A DNA stretch of 64,000 bases from an uncultured Bacteroidales bacterium (GTDB lineage: Bacteria; Bacteroidota; Bacteroidia; Bacteroidales; Bacteroidaceae). Below, in pieces: positions 42,976 through 51,695 of the stretch. Under the pieces are notes generated by a model. That model was not told where the DNA came from. It was given only the letters and a program-made list of their open reading frames with translations, and did no database searches. Position numbers and translations under genes: made by a program. The stretch covers positions 21,587 to 85,586 of the forward strand of contig CACYYM010000007.1 in assembly GCA_902778625.1 (NCBI GenBank), in the 5' to 3' direction. The first letter of the stretch is position 1. The number at the start of each line of letters is the position of its first letter.

Positions 42976-45234
42976 ATGAATTTATCCAAGCATTTCGCGA
43001 GAGTCTTTTCTCTCTCATTCATCATTTGTCATTTATCATTCAGTCCTGCAGGGGCGCAAAATCCCTTCGTCCAGACTTGGTTCACAAGCGACCCCGCACC
43101 GATGGTGCACGACGGCACAATGTACGTCTATACGGGTCACGACGAGGATGGCGCCGACTTCTTCTGGATGCAGGAGTGGCGCGTCTATTCGACGAAGGAC
43201 ATGGTGAACTGGCAAGACCACGGCTCGCCCCTTGCGCTCGAGAGCTTCTCTTGGGCCGACGACAGGGCTTGGGCTTCGCAAACGGTGGAGCGCGACGGCA
43301 AGTTCTACTGGTACATCTGTGCACATTCCAAATTGTCTGGAGGCATGGCTATCGGCGTGGCAGTCAGCGATACACCTGTCGGGCCTTTCCGCGACGCTAT
43401 TGGCAAGCCGCTCTTCGAGAACGGCTCGTGGGATCACATCGACCCGACTGTCTTCATCGACGACGACGGACAGGCGTGGCTCATGTGGGGCAATCCGCAG
43501 TGTTACTACCTGAAGCTGAATCGCGACATGATTTCCTATAGTGGCGAGCTTGGACGGCTCGACATGACCGAGGAGGCGTTTGGCGGCCCCATGATGAACA
43601 AGCGCGAGAAGGGCAAGAAATACAAGGATTCTTATGTCGAGGGGCCGTGGCTCACCAAGCGAAACGGCACGTATCAGTTGCTTTATGCAGCAGGTGGTGT
43701 GCCCGAGCATATCTCATACAGCACGGCTCCCCACCCTACCGGTCCGTGGAAATATGCGGGCGAAATCATGCCGCTTAGCGACACCAAGTCGTTCACCAAC
43801 CATTGTGGCGTGGCCGACTACAAGGGGCATTCCTACTTCTTCTACCACACAGGCAAGCTGCCTCGAGGCGGTGGCTTTGGACGAAGTGTAGCCGTCGAGG
43901 AGTTCAAGTACAATACAGACGGTTCATTCCCCACGATTCTGCCTACAGACGAGGGTGTGAAGCCTATCGAGACCTTCAATCCTTATCGGAAGGTCGAAGC
44001 AGAGACAATGGCGTTCAGCCGTGGCTTGAAGACGGAACAGAACGACGAAGTGGGCGTCTATGTGTCTGATATTCACAATGGTGACTATATTAAGTTGCAA
44101 AACGTTGACTTCAGCCAAAACGAGCCGACACAGTTCGTAGCTCGTGTGGCAAGCGGTTTGCGTGGCGGACAGATTGAGCTGCACCTCGACAGCCTGAAGG
44201 GTGAACTGCTTGCTCGTCTGGAAGTGCCTGGCACAGGCGGATGGGAGAAATGGCAAGAGCTGACGGCTACAATTCAAAATTCAAATTTCAAAACTCAAAA
44301 TGAAGCCGGCAAGGGACGTGACCTCTACCTCGTCTTCACAGGTCGCAAGGGACCGAAACTCTTCAACTTCGACTGGTGGAGCATCACGCCGAAGCACAAG
44401 CGCCTTGTCGTGGAAGACGGCGGAATGGGTGCATACAAGGCCATCATGAAAGAGGAAGAATCGCTGCCCGCACACACCATTTTCGTGCCGCAAGACCTCT
44501 CAGCTTTTGGCAAGAAGAATCCCCTACCCGTCCTAGTTTGGGGCAACGGAGCCTGTACCAACTCGCCTTGGGAACACTTCAAGTTCCTCAACGAGATAGC
44601 CTCTCACGGCTACCTTGTGCTCGCCACGGGCTACATTCCCATGGAGGAAAAACCCTACCAAGGCCCGATGTCAACAACTGAGCAACAGATTGAAAGCATC
44701 GACTGGGCAATCGCACAGAATGCCGACAAGAACTCGCCTTATTATGGTAAAATCGACGTGAAGAACATCTGCGTGTCGGGCATGTCGTGCGGTGGCTTGC
44801 AAAGCCTCTACAACTGTGCCGACCCGCGCATCAAGACGATGATGATATGCAACAGCGGACTCTTCAAGCAGAGCAATCGCGGACAAGCTCACGGCGGCAT
44901 GCCGATGCCCGACAAATCGAAGCTGAAGGAGATTCACTCCAGCATCATCTACATCCTTGGCGGCAAGGAGGACATCGCTTACGAAAACGGCATGGACGAC
45001 TTCCGCCAGATACAGCACGTACCCTGCTGTGCAGCGAACTATCCCGTAGGTCATGGCGGCACATATCGTCAGCCACATGGCGGCGAGTTTACGGTAGTGG
45101 CGTTGAACTGGCTAAACTGGCAGCTGAAAGGCGACAAGCAGTCGGCCAAGATGTTCAAGGGCAAGAACTGCGGCCTCTCGAAGCGCGAAGGCTGGACCAT
45201 CGAGAAGAACGCCAAGTTCGACAGCCTGAAGTAG
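42976..45234 (+). CDS. GH43-CBM6-esterase trimodular xylan enzyme
   Basis: This 752-residue secreted protein has three modules. GH43 (~30-320) has the base Asp39 in WFTSDPAPMV, WDHIDPTVFIDDDG (pKa-modulating Asp) and SYVEGPWL (acid Glu). CBM6 (~330-475) has YRKVEAETMA and FNFDWWSI. A C-terminal alpha/beta hydrolase (~485-752) has LPVLVWGNGACT and the nucleophile in SGMSCGGLQS (Ser604). Likely activity is xylosidase or arabinofuranosidase plus an acyl esterase. The signal peptide core SFIICHLSF is encoded by a 7-nt tandem repeat (43012-43039), and a second 7-nt repeat (44271-44298) encodes a linker-like insertion near the end of the CBM6. Both are in frame. Confidence 0.85.
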   Translation: MNLSKHFARVFSLSFIICHLSFSPAGAQNPFVQTWFTSDPAPMVHDGTMYVYTGHDEDGADFFWMQEWRVYSTKDMVNWQDHGSPLALESFSWADDRAWASQTVERDGKFYWYICAHSKLSGGMAIGVAVSDTPVGPFRDAIGKPLFENGSWDHIDPTVFIDDDGQAWLMWGNPQCYYLKLNRDMISYSGELGRLDMTEEAFGGPMMNKREKGKKYKDSYVEGPWLTKRNGTYQLLYAAGGVPEHISYSTAPHPTGPWKYAGEIMPLSDTKSFTNHCGVADYKGHSYFFYHTGKLPRGGGFGRSVAVEEFKYNTDGSFPTILPTDEGVKPIETFNPYRKVEAETMAFSRGLKTEQNDEVGVYVSDIHNGDYIKLQNVDFSQNEPTQFVARVASGLRGGQIELHLDSLKGELLARLEVPGTGGWEKWQELTATIQNSNFKTQNEAGKGRDLYLVFTGRKGPKLFNFDWWSITPKHKRLVVEDGGMGAYKAIMKEEESLPAHTIFVPQDLSAFGKKNPLPVLVWGNGACTNSPWEHFKFLNEIASHGYLVLATGYIPMEEKPYQGPMSTTEQQIESIDWAIAQNADKNSPYYGKIDVKNICVSGMSCGGLQSLYNCADPRIKTMMICNSGLFKQSNRGQAHGGMPMPDKSKLKEIHSSIIYILGGKEDIAYENGMDDFRQIQHVPCCAANYPVGHGGTYRQPHGGEFTVVALNWLNWQLKGDKQSAKMFKGKNCGLSKREGWTIEKNAKFDSLK
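44271..44298. repeat. In-frame heptanucleotide repeat AATTCAA inside the GH43-CBM6-esterase gene
   Basis: Four 7-nt units (AATTCAA, AATTCAA, ATTTCAA, AACTCAA) encode IQNSNFKTQN near the end of the CBM6 module. The AT-rich segment contrasts with the GC-richer gene around it. Confidence 0.75.
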
Positions 45235-45272
45235 CAGAAGCAAGCTCAGGAGGAAAGAACAGCACATAAAAA

Positions 45273-45306
45273 GAGAGCCCCCAATCCGAAAGGAAAGAGG
45301 GCTCTC
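45273..45306. terminator. Bidirectional terminator between GH43 and the RM gene
   Basis: GAGAGCCC (45273-45280) pairs with GGGCTCTC (45299-45306). It is preceded by an A-tract and followed by aattta, between two convergent genes. Confidence 0.72.
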
Positions 45307-45322
45307 AATTTAGCTTATGAGC

Positions 45323-47245
45323 TTACCGCTTACCGGCATTTAGCTGTGTTATCATATCCCATTTGACTTCGCCATCGGGTGTACAGTACTTGGCAATAAA
45401 GTCACGAGTGAGACGTGTCAGCAGTTTGTTGTACTCCTTTGTGTAGGCTTCGTTCTTTGCTTTTGCGTCTGTGCCAAGAGGCTCTATAATATCTGTGTAC
45501 AATGTCTCTGAACCTGAAACAAACTGCCAAAAGCTTTGGCCACAAATTATGGTCTTAACATCGTCTGTTTTCTGTTTGTTCCCATAGCAGCATCCGATGA
45601 TTGCCTCGCAGAGCACCTTGTTCTTTCCTGTTCGATAGACTTGTTTTGCTTTTTTGAAATGGTCTTCTTGTTTCTTCATTGAACTGGAATTAGACCAATT
45701 AGGGCCAGACTTTATGCTTACCAAATAATGAACGCCATCTTTATCCAGTTCAAGGTCTACGCCTTCAACGGCACTTTTACGTCCTCCGAAAATGTCACTT
45801 GCGATGAAGATGGCCAATTGTTCCAGCCAATCACCGAACAGCGTCTCTTCTGAAGATGACATGACTGCTTCGACTAAGTTTCTCACCAAGTCTGGAGCAC
45901 TCTCCATATACTTTGCCTTAAACAAGTATGGATTTTTCTTTTTGAGAATCCCATCCAATTTTAGGGCTTGGAGTTTCTTGATTCTCGAATCGTGGAACTC
46001 TGAGATGTGTTCTTTCACATACTCTTCCACTCGGGTGATAGTTTTATTCATACTATGGCGTTTTTTTGAATAGGTAGCTTCTGGCTCGAAAAGGCGCAAG
46101 GCTTCATCGTCCATTGAATTGGAATATCTGGAGTATGGCACACGGTTGGTGGCTTCTTCGTTCCACCTCAGCTCTCCAAGTATTGATTTCATGACTTGGC
46201 GACCGACAGCATATCCAAGTCCTACAGGAACAGCATTACCTATTTGCTTGTAAATGGTTTCTATGCGTCCCCTGAATTGCCAGGTGTCGGGGAATTGCTG
46301 GATGCGAGCATATTCTTCGACGGAAAGAGGGCGAAGTTGAGTAGGATGGCATAGCAAGGTCGCTGGCATTGTGGGGCTGGTCACAAGCGTTGGCGAGGGC
46401 TCGTCAGAACGAAGCCGGCGCAAGAACCCTGTCTTGCCGCCACTTAGGTGATATGCCTTTCCCATGGCTTGTTCTGCCAGGTCAGGCGGAAGGTCACGCC
46501 AGTTCTGTCCTTCTGTGAGCATCTGCATATATTCCAAGCTCTTTGCACGAAGAGGAATGTAACGCAAATCCTGCCGTTGCTCCAAATCACCAATTGCATC
46601 GTGCAGTGTCACCCAAGGTTGAGTGCCGTGAATGCCGCCCCGTGAATGGGTTGGGCTTGGAATAGGAACGCGCTCACCTATATGCCCAATGATTACAACT
46701 CGTTCTCTGCGCTCGGGAACACCATAATTGGCGGCATCCAATAGAGCGTAACTAATTCTATAACCAAGTTCCTTGAACTGCGATATGATGAACTCGAGTA
46801 CACTCCCCTTGAAATTCTTGATATTTTCGTACTCCTTGTACTCCTCGGGAACAGCATTCAGTTTTGCAGACAATATGCCTCGCACATTCTCCAAGATGAA
46901 GTATTCAGGTCGTATGTCAGCAACCACTCGCAAGTATTGCAAAATGACATTGCCACGGAAATCGGCAAGTCCGCGCTGCCGACCAGCTGTAGAGAATGCT
47001 TGGCATGGAGGCCCTCCGACAACCAATTTCACGTCTTCTTTCCTTAGGTTAGCAACATTCAAAATCTCTTCAGTCGAGACATTGTTGATGTCTGCATTGA
47101 TGACAGGAATGTCCGTGTTGGCACGTATGGTCTCTGCTGCCCATTTGTCCATTTCCACGCAAACGCGAATGTCGAACCCCGCACGCTCTATGCCGAGGTC
47201 GAGGCCCATTGCACCAGAGAAAAGTGATATCGCATTATATGGCAT
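45323..47245 (-). CDS. Single-chain type II restriction-modification protein: cytosine-5 methyltransferase fused to an Eco47II-like endonuclease
   Basis: This 640-residue protein starts at ATG 47245, set by the TATCTTTG box at 47272-47265. Residues 1-~355 form a C5 methyltransferase: ISLFSGAMGLDLGIERAG (SAM), GGPPCQAFSTAGR with catalytic Cys81, FILENVRG, YGVPERRERVVIIG, and the C-terminal IGNAVPVGLG motif. Residues ~399-640 begin MNKTITRVEEYVKEHISEFH and resemble the Eco47II family of endonucleases. A PD-(D/E)xK-like site reads GVDLELDKDGVHYLVSIKSG. Such enzymes recognise GGNCC-type sites, if the family call is right. Fusion of both activities in one chain is unusual. It is divergent from the metallopeptidase gene. 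Confidence 0.85.
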   Translation of the reverse strand: MPYNAISLFSGAMGLDLGIERAGFDIRVCVEMDKWAAETIRANTDIPVINADINNVSTEEILNVANLRKEDVKLVVGGPPCQAFSTAGRQRGLADFRGNVILQYLRVVADIRPEYFILENVRGILSAKLNAVPEEYKEYENIKNFKGSVLEFIISQFKELGYRISYALLDAANYGVPERRERVVIIGHIGERVPIPSPTHSRGGIHGTQPWVTLHDAIGDLEQRQDLRYIPLRAKSLEYMQMLTEGQNWRDLPPDLAEQAMGKAYHLSGGKTGFLRRLRSDEPSPTLVTSPTMPATLLCHPTQLRPLSVEEYARIQQFPDTWQFRGRIETIYKQIGNAVPVGLGYAVGRQVMKSILGELRWNEEATNRVPYSRYSNSMDDEALRLFEPEATYSKKRHSMNKTITRVEEYVKEHISEFHDSRIKKLQALKLDGILKKKNPYLFKAKYMESAPDLVRNLVEAVMSSSEETLFGDWLEQLAIFIASDIFGGRKSAVEGVDLELDKDGVHYLVSIKSGPNWSNSSSMKKQEDHFKKAKQVYRTGKNKVLCEAIIGCCYGNKQKTDDVKTIICGQSFWQFVSGSETLYTDIIEPLGTDAKAKNEAYTKEYNKLLTRLTRDFIAKYCTPDGEVKWDMITQLNAGKR

Positions 47246-47264
47246 TGAAACGCTTTTTGTACTG

Positions 47265-47272
47265 CAAAGATA
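47265..47272 (-). promoter_or_regulatory. -7 box TATCTTTG of the RM gene
   Basis: TAnnTTTG match on the minus strand, 20 bases before ATG 47245. Confidence 0.7.
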
Positions 47273-47393
47273 CGAGGTTTTATTGAAATGACAAAAGGAT
47301 TTTGCAAGAAATATTAACCAACAAAGCAGTATTCTGTAAATTTCACATGTATATTTCTTGCTGTTTCGCTTGCTAAGAACAGAGAAAAAGTTG

Positions 47394-47401
47394 TAAATTT
47401 G
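47394..47401 (+). promoter_or_regulatory. -7 box TAAATTTG of the ImmA/IrrE gene
   Basis: TAnnTTTG match 26 bases before ATG 47427. Confidence 0.65.
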
Positions 47402-47426
47402 TGGGCAAAGAAATAATCCATCAAAT

Positions 47427-49136
47427 ATGAAGATAAAATCATTCGAGGATATTAAAGCAATTGATGCTGAGTTAGCAAGTTTGTTCCTGCGTCCAGAAGA
47501 GGCTGTAGACTGGATAAATACCATAGAAGGTGACATCAAAGATTGGATAGGCAAACACAACAAACAGTATTGGGAGGTAGTGAGGTTTGTCAGCTTCCAG
47601 AGAGGCATTCTCGGAAAACTTATGACTGACAAGAAGAGAATGCATTTAACTCGTAAGGATTTTGCCAAGGTATTGCTGAAGTTCTGTCCTAATGCTTTTC
47701 ATAAGGATGAGACTGTCCAAGCTCTTAAGTCGAGCATGGAACATTATGAATTTGTTAAACAGTTGTGGAATCTTGATAATGTATTAAGTGGTCATGTGGT
47801 TCGTCAATATGTCAAAGAGGTTGAAGACTTGTTTGACAAACGACCTATCCAAGAGCCACCCAAACCACAAGCCCCCACTCTGGAGGATAAGGTGGAGGAA
47901 TATCTGAGGGCAAATGTGGATGACGATGAGAACAAATATCCACGCCGGATAGTCTGTGTCAGACCACAATATGATAACTGCTGTCCTGCGCTTTCTGTTG
48001 AGACATATCAGTCGAGGAAGTTCTTTGAGGAAAACCATCCATCGCATATCATTGCATACGAATTTATAGATGGTGTCATGTCCAAGGAAAAGTTATACGA
48101 ACTCATAGGTCGTTACAGCGACAAGCGAACCATAAAGCTGTTTGTTGTTTCATCGAAGGGATTGCTCTCTGAAGTTAGGACATTGGCCTCGGACAAAGAT
48201 ATAGGATATGTACGCCTAAACCTTAATGAAGAGATGACGAGCGAGAACTTCGAATTGCCGCGCTTCCGTGGGGAATATGACAAATGGCGATATAAAATGG
48301 ATATGCTCATAGGCAAAAAGCCAATGACTGAACCACTGCTTATCATGGATGATACTGATGTGAAAACGTCGTTCAAAGATGTATTGAAGAATAATGGAGT
48401 TGTAATAAAGAAGAAGAATGAACAATTTGATATCCCATATCTAAGTAAGGAGGAAATAGAACAACGGGCAAATGCCTTGACAAACAATGATGTTGAGACA
48501 CAAATGGAGATGTTCAGGAAATCTGGATTTCTGAATGAGGACCTATCAATTGACCCGTTTTCTTATGTAAACACTTTGGGACTGAGTTATAACACTTTGA
48601 ATTTGGATGAAGATAAATTGGGTTGGCTTGATGTAAAGGGAAATCACATTACATTAAATAAACACGGGCAGAACAACTTTCGCAGGTATCGATTCACGAT
48701 GGCGCACGAACTTGGGCACTTTCTTTTGCATGCTCCTTTGTTCAAAGAAAAGGGTGTTTTTTCTATAGAAGAATCTAACGAAACGCTCAATAATGAAAAA
48801 GCAAATAGGCTTGAATATCAGGCCAATAGATTTGCTTCCTATCTTCTAATGCCAGGGAAACTGATAATTGCTTTGTATGGCAAGTTCTTCTTCAGATATG
48901 TGAGCCAAGTTTATGGAGATAAAATCCATGCTCTATACTATAACCCTTTGCAGCCCGAAACATGGGGAAGCTATAACAATGTCGTTGGAAATATGAGCAA
49001 GCTGTTAGGCGTCTCCACGCAGGCAATGGAGTATAGGCTGATGGAATTAGCATTATTGAAAAAGGAGGCCAATAATCCCTTGATTTCTCGCAGTTTTTCA
49101 GTTTTTTTTTCAGAAATGTATTCTGAACACCCCTGA
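47427..49136 (+). CDS. ImmA/IrrE-family metallopeptidase with a large N-terminal region
   Basis: This 569-residue protein carries a zinc protease site MAHELGHFLLH (His427, Glu428, His431) followed by EYQANRFASYLLMP, the ImmA/IrrE (DUF955) signature. The N-terminal ~370 residues are not a usual helix-turn-helix. They include a helical part and an alpha/beta region (RRIVCVRPQYDN, HIIAYEFIDGVM, IKLFVVSSKG) that I do not recognise. Such peptidases often cleave a repressor to switch on mobile elements or defence genes; here it is divergent from the RM gene with a 181-base gap, suggesting linked regulation or a third defence component. A GC-rich terminator follows. Confidence 0.75.
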   Translation: MKIKSFEDIKAIDAELASLFLRPEEAVDWINTIEGDIKDWIGKHNKQYWEVVRFVSFQRGILGKLMTDKKRMHLTRKDFAKVLLKFCPNAFHKDETVQALKSSMEHYEFVKQLWNLDNVLSGHVVRQYVKEVEDLFDKRPIQEPPKPQAPTLEDKVEEYLRANVDDDENKYPRRIVCVRPQYDNCCPALSVETYQSRKFFEENHPSHIIAYEFIDGVMSKEKLYELIGRYSDKRTIKLFVVSSKGLLSEVRTLASDKDIGYVRLNLNEEMTSENFELPRFRGEYDKWRYKMDMLIGKKPMTEPLLIMDDTDVKTSFKDVLKNNGVVIKKKNEQFDIPYLSKEEIEQRANALTNNDVETQMEMFRKSGFLNEDLSIDPFSYVNTLGLSYNTLNLDEDKLGWLDVKGNHITLNKHGQNNFRRYRFTMAHELGHFLLHAPLFKEKGVFSIEESNETLNNEKANRLEYQANRFASYLLMPGKLIIALYGKFFFRYVSQVYGDKIHALYYNPLQPETWGSYNNVVGNMSKLLGVSTQAMEYRLMELALLKKEANNPLISRSFSVFFSEMYSEHP

Positions 49137-49189
49137 CAGGATTCAGTTTTTTATTTAAGTCTGTAAAAAAGTAGGAATTGTTATACCTT

Positions 49190-49230
49190 AGCGGCGGATA
49201 TCCAATCAAGGAGCTCCGCCGCTTTCTTTA
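49190..49230 (+). terminator. Terminator after the metallopeptidase gene
   Basis: AGCGGCGGA (49190-49198) pairs perfectly with TCCGCCGCT (49215-49223), followed by ttcttta. About 50 bases further an inverted pair CTGTCGG (49278-49284) / CCGACAG (49316-49322) precedes the ATPase gene. Confidence 0.8.
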
Positions 49231-49358
49231 TAAAAATAATAATGATGCGCGGAAAAGCTGAGCACGGCGCTCCTCGACTGTCGGCATGATGAATCCAATT
49301 GCCTTCACTAAGTGACCGACAGCGTGCAAGTGAAAGGACTTTAGTACTTCTAATCGAG

Positions 49359-50507
49359 ATGGAAAGTATTAAGGCAATTGAGTTAGTTAACGTTCAGAAG
49401 CCGGAAGGGCTGACTGGACTAGTCAACAGCCAAGTTCAGGCGGTGCTTGACATCGTGGACGAGGCTGTAAACCAAAAGAGCGAGCGCGAGCAAAGACTCG
49501 AATTGCTCGAAGAGCTGCGCATCAGCAGTCAGACTGAAGTCGAACCGGAGAAGTTTGCGTTGAGCGTGGACGGCGTAGGATTTTTCGGCATCAGCGACCT
49601 TGCTGGCTTGAAAGGCAAACAAAAAGCCGGCAAAGGCGCATGCCTAAAGGTCTGTTTGGCTGCCCTGCTCGGCGGAAAGGTGTTCCGCGTGAAGTCAGAG
49701 TTGACGGAACCTTTGATTTTATACGGTGACACGGAGCAAAAAGGCAGCGATGTCCAGCAAATTGTCGATGAGGCAATACGACTGTCGGGACGCGATGCTA
49801 ACTACGTAGACGAGCATCTCTTCGTCTTCTCGCTGCGTCGGCGGAGCTATGAAACGCTCTTTGAAGACGTGAAGTTGCTTATCGAAACGTACCGCCCGCA
49901 AGTAGTAATCATCGATGGCTTGGTCGATATGATTCGGTCGTTCAACGATGAACCGTCGTCGCGCGAGCTAATCAAGAACCTGATGCTACTTTGCGAGGAG
50001 CATGAGTGTTCAATCGTGGCCGTGCTCCACGAGAACAAAAGTCTAGAAGATGCAAACATGCGCGGCCATCTGGGTACGGTATTAGCGCAGAAAGCGGGTA
50101 GCGTATTGCAATGCCAAAAGCTCAGTTCGGGAGTCATCTCCGTGAGCTGTCCTGATGCTCGGCACGGCACGATGCCAGAGTGGCACATTGCTTTCGACGA
50201 AAAAGGCCACATCGTGGACGCAGACGAGTTGTTCCGACAACAACAGGAGGAACGGCAGCAGGAACGCGCAGAAAACAGTCTGGCAAAGGCCAAAGCACTC
50301 ATTCAGGAGCGCGTCGGCATCATGCAAGACATCCTGCGCGAGGCCGGCGGCTATTTGACGCGCACAGAGCTGAAGAATCGCCTCATGGAAAAGACGGGAC
50401 TCAAGGACAGTCGTATCTATGAAGTAATCAATTCATCTTTGGGTACGGACATCGTCGAGAAGAATGGTTTCATCTATCTGCCAGACGAGCCGGATTTGTT
50501 CACCTAA
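49359..50507 (+). CDS. RecA-fold (AAA_25/RepA-like) ATPase of a primase-linked module
   Basis: This 382-residue protein has a RecA/RepA-type core at about residues 65-270. The P-loop position reads LKGKQKAGKGACLK (residues 84-97), with Gly93 where Ser/Thr is expected. Walker B is VVIIDGLVDM, and VAVLHENKS is a sensor-like segment (HENK in place of the usual H.N/K). A charged helix (LFRQQQEERQQERAE) leads to a C-terminal winged-helix region (AGGYLTRTELKNRLMEKTGL). RepA-like hexameric helicases have this layout. The Toprim/zinc-ribbon gene follows after an inverted repeat. ATG 49359 is preferred over an upstream ATG at 49299. Function is unproven; replication of a mobile element is the obvious hypothesis. 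Confidence 0.7.
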   Translation: MESIKAIELVNVQKPEGLTGLVNSQVQAVLDIVDEAVNQKSEREQRLELLEELRISSQTEVEPEKFALSVDGVGFFGISDLAGLKGKQKAGKGACLKVCLAALLGGKVFRVKSELTEPLILYGDTEQKGSDVQQIVDEAIRLSGRDANYVDEHLFVFSLRRRSYETLFEDVKLLIETYRPQVVIIDGLVDMIRSFNDEPSSRELIKNLMLLCEEHECSIVAVLHENKSLEDANMRGHLGTVLAQKAGSVLQCQKLSSGVISVSCPDARHGTMPEWHIAFDEKGHIVDADELFRQQQEERQQERAENSLAKAKALIQERVGIMQDILREAGGYLTRTELKNRLMEKTGLKDSRIYEVINSSLGTDIVEKNGFIYLPDEPDLFT

Positions 50508-50524
50508 TCTGAGGTTATCTTCAT

Positions 50525-50588
50525 GCCGTCCAGTCCAATTCGTCCAATACCTTATATATATAAAGGTTTGGACGATTGGACGGATGGC
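50525..50588. repeat. Inverted repeat with TATATATA centre between the ATPase and primase-like genes
   Basis: The left arm (50525-50558, GTCCAGTCCAATTCGTCCAA then ACCTTATATA) pairs imperfectly with the right arm (50557-50588, TATAAAGGTTTGGACGATTG then GACGGATGGC). Each arm holds short direct repeats of (G)TCCAA or TTGGAC. The layout resembles the larger repeat at 32211. It lies 18 bases after the ATPase stop and 44 bases before ATG 50633, so it may be an operator or an origin-like site. Confidence 0.72.
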
Positions 50589-50632
50589 GATTGGAAACAA
50601 ACATTTTATTTACAATTAAATTATTTGATTTT

Positions 50633-51562
50633 ATGAATAACGAATTTAGATATAAACTTGAGACGCCTCGCATAACGGGAAGGCGTCAGCAGAAGTATGT
50701 CTGCCCTCATTGCGGCAGGAAATCATTCGTGCGCTACGTCGATACCTACGACGGCAACAACTACGTCGCGGATGTCGTTGGCAAGTGCGACCACCTGCAC
50801 TCGTGCGGGTATCACTACAAGCCGCGTGAGTATTACGAGGACAACAAGTGGCTAAAGGAAAAGGTGGTGCGTTACCAACAACCCAACCCCTTGCCGCCAC
50901 CACCGCCTTTGCAGCCGCTGTCGATGGAGCTGGTCGAGCAATTCCATTCGCCAGAAAGCACCTTCTGGAAGTGGTTTACGACCAGGTGTGCAGAGAAACT
51001 CGGTCTTAAAGCCGAGCAGTTGCAGAAAGTGTTCGAGGACTACTACATCGGAGCCGATGAGCGCGCCAACATCATCTGGTGGCAGATTGACGAGAAGGGA
51101 CGGTTGCGAACTGGTCATATCATGCAGTTCCACGCAGACGGTCATCGTCACGATGGCTTTCAGAACTGGGTGCATGACACGCTCAAAAAGCAAGGAAAGC
51201 TGTCAAAAGAATGGCCGCTCTATCAGTGCTTCTTCGGAGCACATCTGCTGCCTCTGCGTCCTCAGGCTCACGTTGCCATCGTGGAATCGGAAAAGACGGC
51301 CATCGTGATGGCAGCGATGTTTCCGCAGTACATTTGGTTGGCAACGGGTAGCTGCAACGGACTGACGAACGAGAAGCTTGAATGCCTGAAAGGACGGCGC
51401 GTGAGTGTCTTTCCCGATGCCGGTTGGTACGACGACTGGAGCAGTAAGATGAAAGCCTCCGGCCATAACAACTACACGATGGCAAACATCGAGAGCTATC
51501 CGAGAAACTCCGACATTGTCGACATCATCATGGGTGAGGTCGAACCCTTGTCGGAGAAATAA
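50633..51562 (+). CDS. Zinc-ribbon / Toprim primase-like protein (DUF6371 type)
   Basis: This 309-residue protein starts MNNEFRYKLETPRITGRRQQ. A zinc ribbon uses Cys24 and Cys27 (YVCPHCGRK) with Cys52/Cys58 and nearby His (GKCDHLHSCGYH), as in DnaG-type primases. A proline-rich linker (PLPPPPPLQPL) follows. A Toprim-like C-terminal part has HVAIVESEKTAIVMAAMF (acidic Glu) and VSVFPDAGWYDDW (Asp-x-x-x-x-x-Asp). I recall this arrangement as DUF6371 in Bacteroidales elements and phages. It probably works with the ATPase upstream. ATG 50633 is set by the conserved N-terminus just upstream of the zinc ribbon and by the inverted repeat upstream. Confidence 0.72.
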   Translation: MNNEFRYKLETPRITGRRQQKYVCPHCGRKSFVRYVDTYDGNNYVADVVGKCDHLHSCGYHYKPREYYEDNKWLKEKVVRYQQPNPLPPPPPLQPLSMELVEQFHSPESTFWKWFTTRCAEKLGLKAEQLQKVFEDYYIGADERANIIWWQIDEKGRLRTGHIMQFHADGHRHDGFQNWVHDTLKKQGKLSKEWPLYQCFFGAHLLPLRPQAHVAIVESEKTAIVMAAMFPQYIWLATGSCNGLTNEKLECLKGRRVSVFPDAGWYDDWSSKMKASGHNNYTMANIESYPRNSDIVDIIMGEVEPLSEK

Positions 51563-51564
51563 TC

Positions 51565-51583
51565 TTTTGCCCTATGGGCAAAA
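51565..51583 (+). terminator. Hairpin directly after the primase-like gene
   Basis: TTTTGCCC (51565-51572), loop tat, GGGCAAAA (51576-51583): a perfect 8-bp stem starting three bases after the stop codon. Confidence 0.65.
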
Positions 51584-51597
51584 TGGTACTTAAATGC

Positions 51598-51626
51598 AAA
51601 GCCCAGGGCGTGATGCTCTGGGCTTT
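51598..51626. terminator. Second hairpin in the convergent gap
   Basis: AAAGCCCAGGGC (51598-51609) pairs with GCTCTGGGCTTT (51615-51626), one G-T pair. A further GACCCC-gtt-GGGGT hairpin (51633-51646) and GAGC-ttc-GCTC (51667-51677) follow. The gap holds no gene. Confidence 0.7.
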
Positions 51627-51695
51627 GGTCTGTGACCCCGTTGGGGTGGAGATTACTCGAGGCCGTGAGCTTCGCTCGAGACCTCTCCCGCTCGG

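Noticed and set aside
47246..47668. N-terminal extension of the restriction-modification protein
   Set aside because: It lies upstream of the minus-strand TATCTTTG box and overlaps the divergent peptidase gene; the methyltransferase motif starts right after ATG 47245.
49278..49322. Attachment site or transposon ends (CTGTCGG/CCGACAG) at the island
   Set aside because: The inverted pair is only 7 bp, has no integrase or transposase nearby and no matching copy at the other edge of the island.
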